Shown here piece by piece: positions 1 to 13,000 of a stretch of 64,000 nt of DNA. Under the pieces are notes generated by a model that saw nothing but the letters and a program-made list of their open reading frames with translations, had not been told where the DNA came from and ran no database searches. The stretch covers positions 182,216-246,215 of the forward strand of contig NMRA01000154.1 in the NCBI GenBank assembly GCA_002633005.1, given 5' to 3'. This DNA comes from Phoronis australis. Its lineage: Eukaryota > Phoronida > Phoronidae. The position numbers and the translations under genes were made by a program. Each line of letters opens with the position of its first letter. Positions within the stretch are counted from its first letter, which is position 1.

Positions 1-937
1 TTGGAATTGGTGAAATAAAATAAATAATTGTCATTTGTTTTTAACAGCCGCTCACACTATTTGTCTGTGGGTTTCTCACTGTCAGCCATTGTACATGTGC
101 TAGTCTAGCAGCAAATAATGTTAAATTTGCTGCTTTGCATCTAATAAGTGAAAATATAATCCTTTTCGTTAAATGTATTATTAGTAATACTTGTCAAAGA
201 ATGTAAAACATCCATATACTCTAGTTTTCAAAGTAAACTAATTAAACAATATCAGAATCAAAATTTTAAGAAAATTCAACGCTCAAAATCACGACTTAAT
301 ACCCATTTCTTTTCAGCTATAATCTGCTTCAATTCTGCCTAATTCTCAACAAAATTTCAACAGGAGCCACCCCCACACAATCTGAAAGTTGTCACAATTT
401 GCCTCACAAGTCCAGTCACAAATAAATGATTAGTGCTTAAATGCACAATAGTCTCATATCAAATCTAGCTATAGTTAGACAAATACTCTGATCTGTTTTA
501 TGAAAAACAAAAGTTCATCTGATCTGCCAAATTGCTGCGGAATTAAATTAATTCAAGTGTGACAGAGTCTGGTGAAAAGTTATGTCTATATTTTCTTTGT
601 GAAAACTACTGTAATTTGGTGTGACAGGAATAATTAGGGGTCACCAGTTGGTGTTGTCCTATCTCTGTGTGCAGTTATGACATGTGTACAGTTATACCAC
701 AAATACTGTTGTGACGTGTGCAGTTTTGACATGTCTACAGCTCTAATGTGTACAGTAAGTAATGACATGTGTGCAGTAACTGTTATGACATGTGTACCAT
801 GGTGACCTGTGTACAGTTGTGAGGTGTGACCAGTTATGACATGTTCACAGTTTAGGGAATGCTAAGCATTTGTTATGATGCACTGAAGAACTTTATGTTG
901 TTGGCCCTGGGTAGAAATGTGAAATTGTGTTTTTCAG
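1..937 (+). other. MYO9 intron (partial) with degenerate short repeats
   Basis: The sequence upstream of the first visible exon is noncoding. From about 670 to 852 it has degenerate repeats of a GACATGTGTACAGTTAT-like motif, about 17-20 bp each. Nothing else is recognised. Confidence 0.6.
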
Positions 938-1078
938 ATAAAAAGAAAAGGAACGGACGAGAAAGAGAAGGCAACCAATTGGAACATCACAGGCACATCA
1001 CAGTGGCAGTATCCCGCTGAGTTAGTGCTTAGTGATGTTAATGAACTGTACGAGATGTGCACCTTCATATACAATAAG
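938..1078 (+). CDS. MYO9: MYO9 exon a (tail upstream of C1)
   Basis: Acceptor TTTTTCAG precedes 938 and donor GTAAAC follows 1078. The 47 codons are in phase 0 at both ends. The product runs from a Lys/Arg/Glu-rich start (IKRKGTDEKEKATNW) into a segment ending LSDVNELYEMCTFIYNK. It resembles the conserved pre-C1 tail block of MYO9 proteins, as I recall it. The preceding exon is off the left edge. Confidence 0.85.
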
Positions 1079-4000
1079 GTAAACACTAGTTTAATTGTGA
1101 AATGTTGCACAATAAGGTAAAACGGAGCCAAAGTTTTGAGAAACTTTGTACACTTATTGAAATAGGGCAAACATTTTGAGATAAAGATACTGTTTTCTAT
1201 ACTTTTTCCCCATTGTGTCATCAATAAAAAATATTTCTAAGAAACGTGGGTCTGTGTAAAGTGTGGTGGTCACATGTCCATGTATGTCTGCCCCTCAGTT
1301 TGATGGTTACAGGTCCATGTATGTCTGCCCCCACTTTGATGGTTACAGGTCCATGTATGCCTGCCCCTCAGTTTGATGGTCACAGGTCCATGTATGTCTG
1401 TCCCTCAGCATCAGTGATAATGCTGGTAGTGTTCAGAAATATGTAGTTTCAACCTCCACAATTTAGATTTATGTTATTGTAATGAACACTTCAACTGTGA
1501 AGTCGGCTTCTCTGTGACATACGCATTTTCGCTCTTGACGACACACATTCACAGCTAAATGCCAGGATGTAGGCCCATTAATCAAACCAGTATATAGTGT
1601 TACGTAACATATGTATAGACTAGATTTTCAGTTCTGTACAGCCTGTAAACTAAAGATGGCATTTAATTGGAATGTGCTTTTGTGATGAAATTGAACTCGT
1701 TATTTTAGTTTGTGTTAAAATCGATTTATATTTTAAAAATGTGTATTGCTGTGAAAGAGCATAATTAAAATTTTTTTTTTTTTGATCAATATTATTTGCA
1801 GAAAACTCAGTTTGAAAAGGGTCTGGGCGAGCAGCTCTCCACATTTGAAAAGATCTTCCGTAGTTCTCTGGCAGAGTTCCACAAGACACTCATTTCACAG
1901 ACATCGTTAGCTATGCAGGTTGGTCTATGAACTTTTTACAGATGGACGCATATGTCGTATTACAGTGGATGGCGTGGTGTTGGCGGGAAGAGCATGATAC
2001 CAACCAATGAAAACAAAGAATCTACACCTGGTGTATAATCTCATTAATGTCAGACATAAATTATTGCTAAGATTGACCTCATCTCTTCTGAAGGCTTCTA
2101 ACATTGTCACAAATACCATCGATTTTTCAAAATATTGTCTCATGATAGCTATGATGTAGAAAAGTGTTTGGGGCTACATATCTGACAAAAAACTAAAAAA
2201 AAATAAAATTTCAGTTGGCCGCTGGTGAAGTTGTACACTACATTTCCAGCCACTGGATTGGATGACGAAAGTCTGCAAATTGCAAATGTCAATACAGTTT
2301 ATGTCCATAGATTTAAACCTCACAATATTTAAGTTTTGTTAGGCATTGTAATTATCGATTACCTTTTAAAGTTTCAAGGACTTCAAGCCACAATGCTGTG
2401 ACCTTCACTTAGTGTTCAAGGGCAAAAACTTGTACAGTGCTTACTCGGTTCAGCAGCCCATTTCATGAAACTTTTCTTAGTCTTAACTTTGACCATAATC
2501 AGACTCAGTCTAACAAATCTGTTTACGGTCTTGTTTGATTCTTGAAATGTCTCAATTGGGAAATAAATCTTGTCTCAGGTAGCACCATAGTCTGCTACGT
2601 ATTTGGCTAAAGGTCAAATCTGTTGTCATAGTAACGAAAATACAAGTGTAACTTGTTGAGGGACAAATTTTGTTGATATTTTTCACTTTGTTTTGCATAT
2701 TTATGGTCCCAAACAATTTCAAATTGAAGAGCATCTAATTTAGTTTGAGAACTAGCAAACACATATTAAAGACCATGCAATATGACTTTCCTGCACGTCT
2801 GAAGTGATATTTTCAGCTATACCAGTCCCTTCTTAATTAAGTTGAGTGACTAGATTCCGATCCTTCTTATAGTCGTAATGTTTTAAGTAACTGACCAGCA
2901 TTTAAAGACAACTGGATTTCACACATCACCTCACTTATTTAAAATTTGTGAATCCACAACTGGTGGTAATACCGTAGCTATAATAATTATTCAAAGATAG
3001 CAAAAACTATTTTGATTTCACTCTTAAGTCTATATCAAAACTTTAATTACTTATTAATAATTTCAGTCTTGATCAATACCAAAAATCAAAAACCGACTTT
3101 GTGTTCATGAAATGTCTTTTCCGAAATTTTGTCTTCAATCTTAACTCAGCCCTAGTGTTGGTCTTAGCTTAAAAAACTGCCACTGGACAAACCTCAGAGT
3201 TGTGCAAGCTTGTCACCTCTTTTTCACCAGTTGTTCATTATTCGGTAAAATCTTGACAATTTCGTACAAAAGTAATCACCAAGACAGTCATGTTTTCATT
3301 TTATCAGAGGCTTCTCATTTTGTGAATACTGGCAGTTATTCAAAATATTGTCTATATTAGCCATGGTACTGAACTTGAACATGGTAAAGCATGGTGATAT
3401 TTTCTTTCACGGAAAACGGAGAAACTAAAATGTGTCCTCTATATTGTGTCCTAAATTGGTGAGATTTCGTCTTAAAAGTGTATTACACACTTCCTTTACA
3501 AAGTCATTGGTTTACAGCTTTATCTTGTTGAAAGACCCAGTGACGAAACTGACTGACCTGGCCGGGCAATCTAACATTGTCTTGAGACATTTCTTTCTTT
3601 ACCTTCAGTTGGTTATTGTTCTAGTCAACTGTTTTACATCAATCGTGTTGACTTTGTGAGGATGTTTTTTAATCTTTATGTTGTATCTCTTACGTTTACA
3701 TTGTAGGACGCATCAATGTCAGTGAAGTTCCGCGATCTCATGACTAACTACGAACAAATACTTAACAGTGCTTTATCGCAAGGAAATGCCAAAGACAATG
3801 TCCCTATCACATTGGGTAGGTCATTTAGAGAGGTGTATGACTGAGTTCTAACCCAATAGATAGTTGCATATCTCGCCAAAGGTGGGAAGTTTTCCTGTAG
3901 CCTTGGTACTGGAGTGATTGGATCACTTCTTGTGAGTTTATAGCCAGCTTTGTTTGCCACTGAAGATAGATTGTGCAGCTGTCAGCTGTCAATCAAGTTG

Positions 4001-7000
4001 ATATTTCTTCACTAAATGACTCTACTGGGATATTGTACTGTTTCCTATTTCTTCGTCTCTTTCTTGTCATTATTTTGACTTTATTTATGCAAAAACGTTA
4101 ACTTTGTATCAGTTATAAAATTTTACAATACAAAGAATATTTCTAGCACCCAAGCCTAATACATCACTTTGAAAATTTTCCTCTTTTTTGTCATTGGGCA
4201 TTCCAAGCCCTGTGACATAAAGTACTTCAAAAGTTGGCAGATTTTAACGGATTTATGCCGATGTACTTTAGTTTAGTGACCACATCATACCGTGGTGTTT
4301 GATGCAATACATAAAATTTTAAACTTAGCTAATGAACAAGTAAGGTGAGCCTGTTGATGTTAAGTGTGCATTCATCGTTGTTCTGTCTAACGCTGTCCGA
4401 TCTCTTGATTCCAGTTATCAATGCATTCCGTGGTTACCTGGACGAGTTCTTGAAAGACCGCAAGAAGAGGGAAGTTGAGACAGAGACTCATCATAAAATC
4501 AAGAAAAAGAAAAAAGACAAGCACAAAGATCATGTTTTTGTGAGTCCTAATGTCCAAGCTTGCGCACATCTTGTTGCATTTTGTCATTCATAGTGTCTTG
4601 CCACAAATACTGCTCGTGTAGTAAGAGACATTTTCCCAGAAAGCAGCGCCACTGTGAAATAAGTTGTGTTGCTAGGTGGCGGTAGAGTCTTCGATGGACA
4701 GCATTCAGCGCAACCTGCGGTTCATATGTGTTGGATTTTAGATTCAATACACTGGGTGTTCATATCATTTTTAAAAATTTTTGCTGCCATCTTCTCATCA
4801 AATTATTGTTCTGAGGTATTCAAACCTTTTGTGCAAAAACATGCAATGCCAAATGTCTCTGAATGAAAGAAAACATGTCTTGTTTTTGTCAAATCAGCCC
4901 GTTTTGTTAATCAGAATTTGAAATTGGGAATGTTTGGCTTTCATGTTTTCACCACAGTAGAGTTGTATGTAGAATGTATCTTTTTAAAAGTATCTTTGCT
5001 TCATTTTGGCGTCTCCACATTCTGATTACAATTTTTAAGGATAGTTCTGGTGAAATGTCGCTACTGGAAATATTTTGTATTAATTGCAGGTGTTATAACA
5101 TTAAGATCAGCCACGGGCCTGGCTCAAAAATGTTATTCAGAACTTTACAAGTCCCGTAACATAGAACTTTACAGTCATATTAATATCTGTCACACACTCC
5201 TTACATTTGGTGACATCAAAGTGTGTTTGATTGCAGGAGTATCTAGGCCACCGTTTTGTTACACTCCAAGTCAGCATACCAACGTTTTGCGAGATGTGCA
5301 ACAAGATGATGTGGACCATGGAGAAGGCCCAGTCTTGCTTGGGTATGTTGCATTGGCCTGAAGCAGCAAGTTAATGTGATAAGATTGCTGGTGTAGTTTT
5401 CATTCATTGAAGTTTAGTTCTGTTTATGAAGATGTGTTATTGGCTGCATGCTACCAAAACTGCTTCATTTTGTTTGAAACCACAGCTGTGCCTGGGCAAG
5501 CTATGTTTGTTGGAAACAGGAAGTCATTAGTTGCCGTGACTGTAGACTAAACAATAGTCATTTAGAACAATGCTATTTCCATTTTTCTGCCTATCACTTA
5601 GAGGTAGGTAGATGCCATAAACATGAATTTAGCAAGTATAGACAAATGTCTAATAAAATCTAATAATATATTAATGTCTAGAACACCACGATCCATTTGA
5701 CATAGCCGGCTATAACAAATGACTGTCTGTGAACAAATGACTGTCTGTGAACAAATGACCACATGTTCATCACAGCTTATTCACAATTCTTTACTTCTAT
5801 AAGAAGTGACTGTCTGTAAATGAATGAATGACCACATGTTCATCAACAGCTTATTCACAATTCATTACTTCCAGGTAACATAACTTTTGATAACAAATGA
5901 CTGTCTGTGAAATGACCATGTCATGTTTACCACCAGCCTATTCACAGTTCACTATCTCCAGTTGTCATAGCCAACTATAACAAATGACTGCCTGTGAATG
6001 AATGATCACATGTTCATCAACATCCTATTCACAGTTCACTACTTCCAGTTCAGGATACACTTGCTGTCTTTGAAGTGCTTGACTATCATGTAAACTGACT
6101 CTTGTCTTTCAAATTCACTTGTCATAAGGAGGGCTTGTTTTCTGTCTTTGTTTACAGCGTGTAAATTCACAAGTCACAAGAAATGCTCAATGACTAATAT
6201 CCCAGAATGCAAGCTTTCTGCAAAGAAAGAGGTGAGTCACTGTTCTAAGGTGGAATGTGGGACATTTTTACTTTAAACTTATCTAAGTATAAATTAGGCT
6301 CTTTGATTCCCAGTACAAAGTAATCAGTATTTGAATTTCTGTGTCAGTGGTATTCAAAATGGCAGGTGCCTTGTGAGGCATCTTGCAATGAAGTAACAAA
6401 CTAAGCAAAAATAACGATATGAGTTTTGTTGGTAAACATCTGACTTGAGACGATTTGTTGGTAAACATCTGACTTGAGACGATTTGTTGGTAAACATCTG
6501 ACTTGAGACGATTTGTTGGTAAACATCTGACTTGAGACGATTTGTTGGTAAACATCTGACTTGAGACGATTTGTTGGATGGGCGCACTGATGCTAGTGAC
6601 ATCTTGTGTTCTTTCTTCTTGTTTAGAAAGGTAAAGATTTCTTTGGTGCCCATTTGTCGAGCCTAATCCACGAGGACAGCAAGGTGCCAGTCATTGTTGA
6701 CCGGCTGATCTCAGCGATCGAGTTCAAGGGCCTCTACACCGAGGGCATCTATAGGAAGGCCGGAGCTAATGCGCGGATACATTCACTGGTCAAAGCCATT
6801 AATACAAGTATGAGTTTACCCTGTGTCATTTCACGTTTCTTATGCCTGTGCACAGAAGTACAAAAGGTTGGCACAGACGTCTATGGTTGGGATGCCTCTT
6901 GGTTTGCATCTCCTGTATGCTCTCGCTCATTGTGTAATTTGGCATTGCACACGAAGCAGTGTGGAAAGACGTTACTATAGTCATCCTTTCTGTGAAACAG

Positions 7001-10000
7001 TGTCTTTGAATCGCTCTTTAGCTGGAGTTTCACACGGTGTGGCACAGTGAACACCACATGTTGTCCAAGGTTTCACTTTTGTCTAACAACCATCATCAGA
7101 TTGAAGTGAATTGATATGTTCATTAAATATCTATGTTTAATATAGTTTCCCTCTCTGCAGCTTTGTATTAAGTTCCTGTTTTGCCATCTTAGCGTGCCCC
7201 CTATGGTTGTAAGTTGTTACTAACACTTTGCAATGTTAGTGGTGTTATTTCCCACGTTTCTTGCATAGATTTTAATGCTCATCCATTTGTGGAAACTTGT
7301 TGTTGATCTTGTTGTATATCATTTCGCATTCTTAATCAGACCATCAGCTGGATAGGGTTCGTAGACATATGAATCTTACGACGGGAACTGATGTGATCAC
7401 ATGCTTTCCTTGCAACATACGGTGATATTTTGCGAAGTTTTGCGAGGTATTAGTTTTCACAAGGTTCTGCAACTACTGAACGCATGCCAGCTTATATTCA
7501 TGTCATGTTGAGACCAGCTGGCCTGGACAACAGTTACGTCACTGTTTCACTTTCAGATCTTAATAACGTAGAATTCGATGAGTACCCTATCCATGTGTTG
7601 ACTGCCACACTAAAGAAATTCTTCCGTGAACTCAAGGAACCCTTGCTGACGTTTGACCTCTACGAAGACTTCCTCAGAGCTGCAGGTATTGAAACTGTAG
7701 TCACTGGTAATCGTGACAGCCATCAAACAAAAGTATGGAGTCCTATTAACCCAGAAGAAAGAATTACGTGATAAACTATTTAGTCACAACAAAAAGCGAT
7801 GACAGCCAATTGACCTATCGCCAGAATTTTGGCTTAGGGCTGTTCCAGTAAAATCCGTGTGGGAGGGGAGGGGACGGCAGTAGAAATAAAAATTCATGGG
7901 TGGTGGTCTTCAGAAAAAAACTCAAATTATGGGAAGTGATGCATTAAAAATGGGTGGTATTTTTTGATCTGTTAACCTTGACAAGTTGGTTAATTCAGCC
8001 AACACATCTCCAAAGAAATCAAAACTCCAAAAATGCGATTGGCATATATCCCAACTTATCCCAATACAAAAAAGCCCAACTTATCCCAATACAAAAAAGC
8101 CCATATTGCTAGTGAACAGAGTGCAATATGTTCGCCAAGCCATTAATCAAGTCATGGGCAACTTGATTTGAACCAAGTGCTTGTCTGCAGTCCTATTGAA
8201 TTGAAAAGTTATGCAACACTAAACTGGTGTTAACACATATAAGAAAATTGATGATTTTTAAATAAAAAGTATGAGGAGTAAGATAAACAAGTTCCAATAT
8301 TCACTTGACATAGAAGTATAAAAGAGTTTGTGGAGACAGTTTGAGATTCATAGATCCTTATAATTGAAAAAATGTTCATTGAAATTATAGACACATGGTG
8401 AACAGAGACACCTGGTGGCTGCCAAAAGTATTGTTCACAGGCTACTTTAATTTTTGACAATATTGGACAAGACAACTAGTTCTTGTCTGTCAATCATCTA
8501 AGTTCTTAACAGGTCCTCCTGGAGGCAATTTGTTTGCAAGTGTTGGATTTTATATTTTAACTTATTAAAAATAATTAAAAAATTATGGGTCATGGGTTGG
8601 AGAAATAAATGAAAAATATGGGCGGTGGGTACGAAATAAAAGTGCCTTCCCCCCCCCCTCCCATACAGATTTTGCTGGAACAGCCCTTACGGCTTAACTG
8701 ACCAATCAGAATGCAACATTGTTGGCACACCTTCGTCTGTCAAGTCGCCATTTTACCCGACAAACAACACGTTGTCGGTGAATTTTCAGAAAGGGGCGGA
8801 GCTTGCAATTGGTCAGTTGAAATGGGCTATCCCTGTGACGCAAGAAGTTGACTTATTTTGATCTGTGAATTGATTATGGATTAGTTTTGGGTAACTTCAA
8901 TAGGCAAAATTTCAAAAACATTTTCCTGTGAAGACAAATGAAGCAGCTTTCAAATCAGCCTCTCTCTGGTTTCTGTTTATTTTACATCAGGACACGTGAT
9001 GTGGCCAGCAGGTGGCATGCAGATCAGAAATGAAAATTTTTGCGATTTATATTCAGGCATTGTACAGTAAAGTGTTTATTATCTTATCCATGTTCCTCTA
9101 GATGTTGGTGAGAATAAGGACCGGGTTCAGGCATTATATGCTCTGATCGATCAACTGCCCACTGCCAACCATGACGTGTTAGAACGGCTCATCTTCCACT
9201 TGGCAAGGTAGGTGTCAGCACTGTGTAGTGTACACCAGCGTTTCATTGTGTCATAGTATTATGCACTCACCGTATCCTGTTTTGTTAATGTCACAACACA
9301 TTCAGAATCATGGAGCTCTGCACACCAGTCATGTGCTTCTTTTGATGAATAACTGTGTGGTAGTTGACATTGGTCAACTTAGTATGTCCATTCTGCAGCA
9401 GGGTTACTACACCTTGACTTCAGACCACTAGGTGGAGCAGTTGCCTCGATGGTTTACTACTGACATTGTCTAGGGACTTCTCGAGTACTGGAGATATTAA
9501 AGCTGTTTTCCTCAGTATTTAAGTGTCAAAAAAGGAAATTGAATTAAGAGCTTTTCCAATAAAGTCTATATGGGGACAAGTTGGCGTGTTCTTGTAAAAA
9601 ACGAAATATTGCCAGTTGCCAGTCTTGTGGTCATTGAATTTGTTGGAGTGAGTATTATATGTTGCGTAAAGTACACGTGAGCCAAACCATATTGTGCATT
9701 ATTTCCATTGCATTCAAGCTGCACGACAATCTATTACCTCGAATGACTTTTTGAGATCGGAATAGCACAGGTCATGAGGGTGTTCACTTGTTCATAACCA
9801 GCTTCTTACATTGGGGACTGGTGAACTGAGATGGCTGTTAGTGATGGCAATGCCCAGCTACACACTGCGTTACTACACCATAGGTTGACTGGGTTCATGT
9901 TCTGAATGGCTCAGCTACAATTTGAAGTAACTTAGTTCTTATCTTTAGAAGTGTGCAGACGTTTATGAATTGGGAAGTGTAAATGTTTCTTTTAAGTTGA

Positions 10001-13000
10001 GAATTATTAAGTACCATTGTTTCTGAATCGTTTTGCATCATTAGTCTAAAGAGGGTGTCCTTGTGTTTATCCATCCTAACGTTAAGTCATAAAACTCAAT
10101 GGCATAGTAATTGAAATGAATAAAGCGAACAGTGTTTGACTGGTTGTGTCCAACTAAAAGCTTTATAGTGCTTTTTAATTATTAGTTGGTGAAAATAATT
10201 TTAAAATTATGAGTGGTTACATTCCAAAGTAATTAAGATTTAGGGAAATGAGACAAAAGTATGGATGCTTGGCCGAAAAAGGTGCCTTCCCATCCAATAC
10301 GGGTTTTACAGCCCGAAACCACTAAGCTCAGAATATTTGCCTCGTGATATTTCTTACTGTCATAGGACTTGATTTCTGTTTCCAACAAAAACATCAAAGC
10401 CATCGGCTGCTCAAGAATACTAGTCTTCAGAATTTCTTGATTGGCCAACCCTGAAACTGCGAATTCAAAAATGGCGCATGTGTCCATTGCTTATGACTTG
10501 AGTTGTGGGCTGGCTCATTTTACAGTAATTTAGACTTGGATAAATATAGATTTAAACCACAAAGCACTTCGGTTAAGAATCCTTCATTGACAGCTGAACT
10601 TGAAATCTTGAAGTTTCGATACAATTATGCCTAGGTCACTTGGTGTGTTACTTCGTGTGTTTGTAAAAAGCACCCCCTGTCTTTAATAACTTTCACTTTG
10701 TATGTTGCAGGGTAGCTCAGAACCAGGAGCGTAATAAGATGTCGCCGACTAACCTGTCGGTCATCTGGGGTCCGTGTTTATTGAAAACGTGTCGCACACT
10801 GTCAGCTCAGGAGAGTTTGAGTAATGTGGATAAACAATCAGTGTATGTGCCATAGTTTGTTGATTTCATTAAAATTCGAGCCTGTCAAGTACAGGGCTTG
10901 GAATTTTCCGCGGAAATGCGGATTTCCGCTTTTTTCAAATGTTCTGTCCGCGCATTTTATTATATTTCTGCGTAAAAAAAAATCGGATTTGATGTAACAT
11001 TTCCGCGACAAATTCCTTTCTTACCGCGGCGTTGCAGACGACGTTCACCTCAAAAAGCGGAAGTTGCTCTTATGTTTCAGAGGAACGTAAATTGTCAACA
11101 TTGCCGGGGCATCTGGGATAGCGTGGTGGGATTTTCAATGGCATCTCGTGTTATTGTAAACCGCGGCGAAAAATACTACGGCTCTGCAGCCAAAAATGTG
11201 TGGGTTGGGATTGGACGGACGAGCTAAAAGGACGCAGACGCATGCTATTGATGGTAACATTTTTTTTTAGTCCTCCCAATTTTTGTCGGGGAAAGGTTCA
11301 CATCGACCATTTTAAGGCTGGGTAGCGCGCATGATTTGGGCTGTAAAAGTTTCCGCGTTTTTTGTCATTGGTCATTCCAAGCCCTGCAAGTTACTATGGT
11401 TAACAAATGTCATAAGACTTTTGACTTTAACTAAGTTGACAAAACTCAACTGGTTCACTCCTTTTTATGCGCCCACATATTTATATGTGGACGCATTATG
11501 CCGTCATCTCTGTCCGTCCGTCCGGGCGGCGTCTGGCGTCCGCTGCTCTATCTCCAAAACCTTTTGACATACGTTCATGAAATTTGGCACATATGTTCCA
11601 TTCATGAATGGGACGGCATGTGCGAACTTTCGGACGGATCCGACTACCGGTGTGCCCCCAAGTGGCAATTTTAGTTTTTTACGCTTACCTTTGTATCTTC
11701 AAAAGTCCTGAACGGATTTTCATGAAATTTGGTATGTAGGCACCTATTAGTGAGATGACGCTATCCTACTGTTTTCAGATGGATTCGACGTAGTTTGCGC
11801 CACCTAGTGGCCATTTTTACTGTTTTCGAGTCTGTATTTTTGCGTCCACCCCTCTATCAACCAAACCGCTCAAAGGATGATTGTGAAAATTGGCGTGTAT
11901 GTGCTTACTATAAGGAAGACAGCTGACAATGATTTTCAGACGATTTGGACTACTGTGGCGCCTCCTAGTGGCAGTTTTGTTTTTTTGCGCCCATGGCTGT
12001 ATCTCCCAAACCGTTTGCAGGATCTTTACTAAATTTAGCAAGTGTATTTATGTGATGTTGACAACGGACGATGACGACTTTAGGATGATTCTGATTACCG
12101 GTATGCCTCTAGTGGCAATTTTAGTATTTTACATTGACCTCTGTATTTTCATAGGTCTTCAGGTGTATACTTTGTGTTACTTCGTGACTATGAAGGAAAA
12201 GTTCCAAGTAGAAATTTGTTTCTGGCATTCTAATGCTGTGCTAATCTCGTATGTTGGTAAATTTGTTTTTAATTCTATGTTTGTGTGGTGCTTTAAGCAA
12301 CTGGTGTATAGGATGTGCTTGTATTATGAAGATTACTCACATTTTGCCCCTAGCCTATTGAGGAGACGATGACCATGCCTTTCCATTTTGCTAAGTACAA
12401 CATACTACATATATGCCCTCTACTGGCCACTTTATGGTACCAATAAATAACCCTAGAAGGATACCGTATGTGGTGCAATTGTGGGCGCATTTCAACGCTC
12501 TGCGTTGCTCTTGTTATGACTTGTGTTTCAGTGTAATTAGTGTTCTTCTTTCACAAACCATGTGGGCATTATCACTCACAGTGTTCTTGTAAACACACTC
12601 CGACCTATGCTCACCAACCGTATTTCCTGTCTCACGCTCTTCTAGTTCCTTTTGTGGGAACATATTCTTGTCAGCAGGTGCATGTGAGAAACACTGTCAG
12701 AAAAAAACCTGGTGTGGCTCGTGAGTGAGGAACACTGTTTGCAATACTTTCTAAAATGTTTACGGTACTAAGTATTTATTGCTATTGTCCAATACGCGAT
12801 GACGTCTATTTCAGTGTAATAGACTACGTAATCCAAGAACAGCTGCGTAAACTCAACACAACTTTGGCAGACATTGACACGTTAGAATCGGCAACAGCCT
12901 CAGCTGAAGACCGTCTCTCAGTCGTTCGTGCTAGTATGAGAGCCTCCAAGGTAGGTGGCATTGTTGGTTAGACCTGTGTCTCCCAACTTCCTCGTTGATA

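Noticed and set aside
6283-6653. Minus-strand open frames over the 29-bp array
   Set aside because: Repeat-encoded and lying antisense to MYO9 intron and exon edge.
10841-10842. Alternative donor GTGTAT after MYO9 exon j
   Set aside because: Using it would shift the frame into the next exon. GTATGT two bases downstream keeps the reading frame and the RhoGAP homology.
11929-12372. 147-residue open frame on + with hydrophobic stretches
   Set aside because: It lies inside the GTCCGTCCG-type monomer repeat in a MYO9 intron, with no recognisable domain and no splice context of its own.
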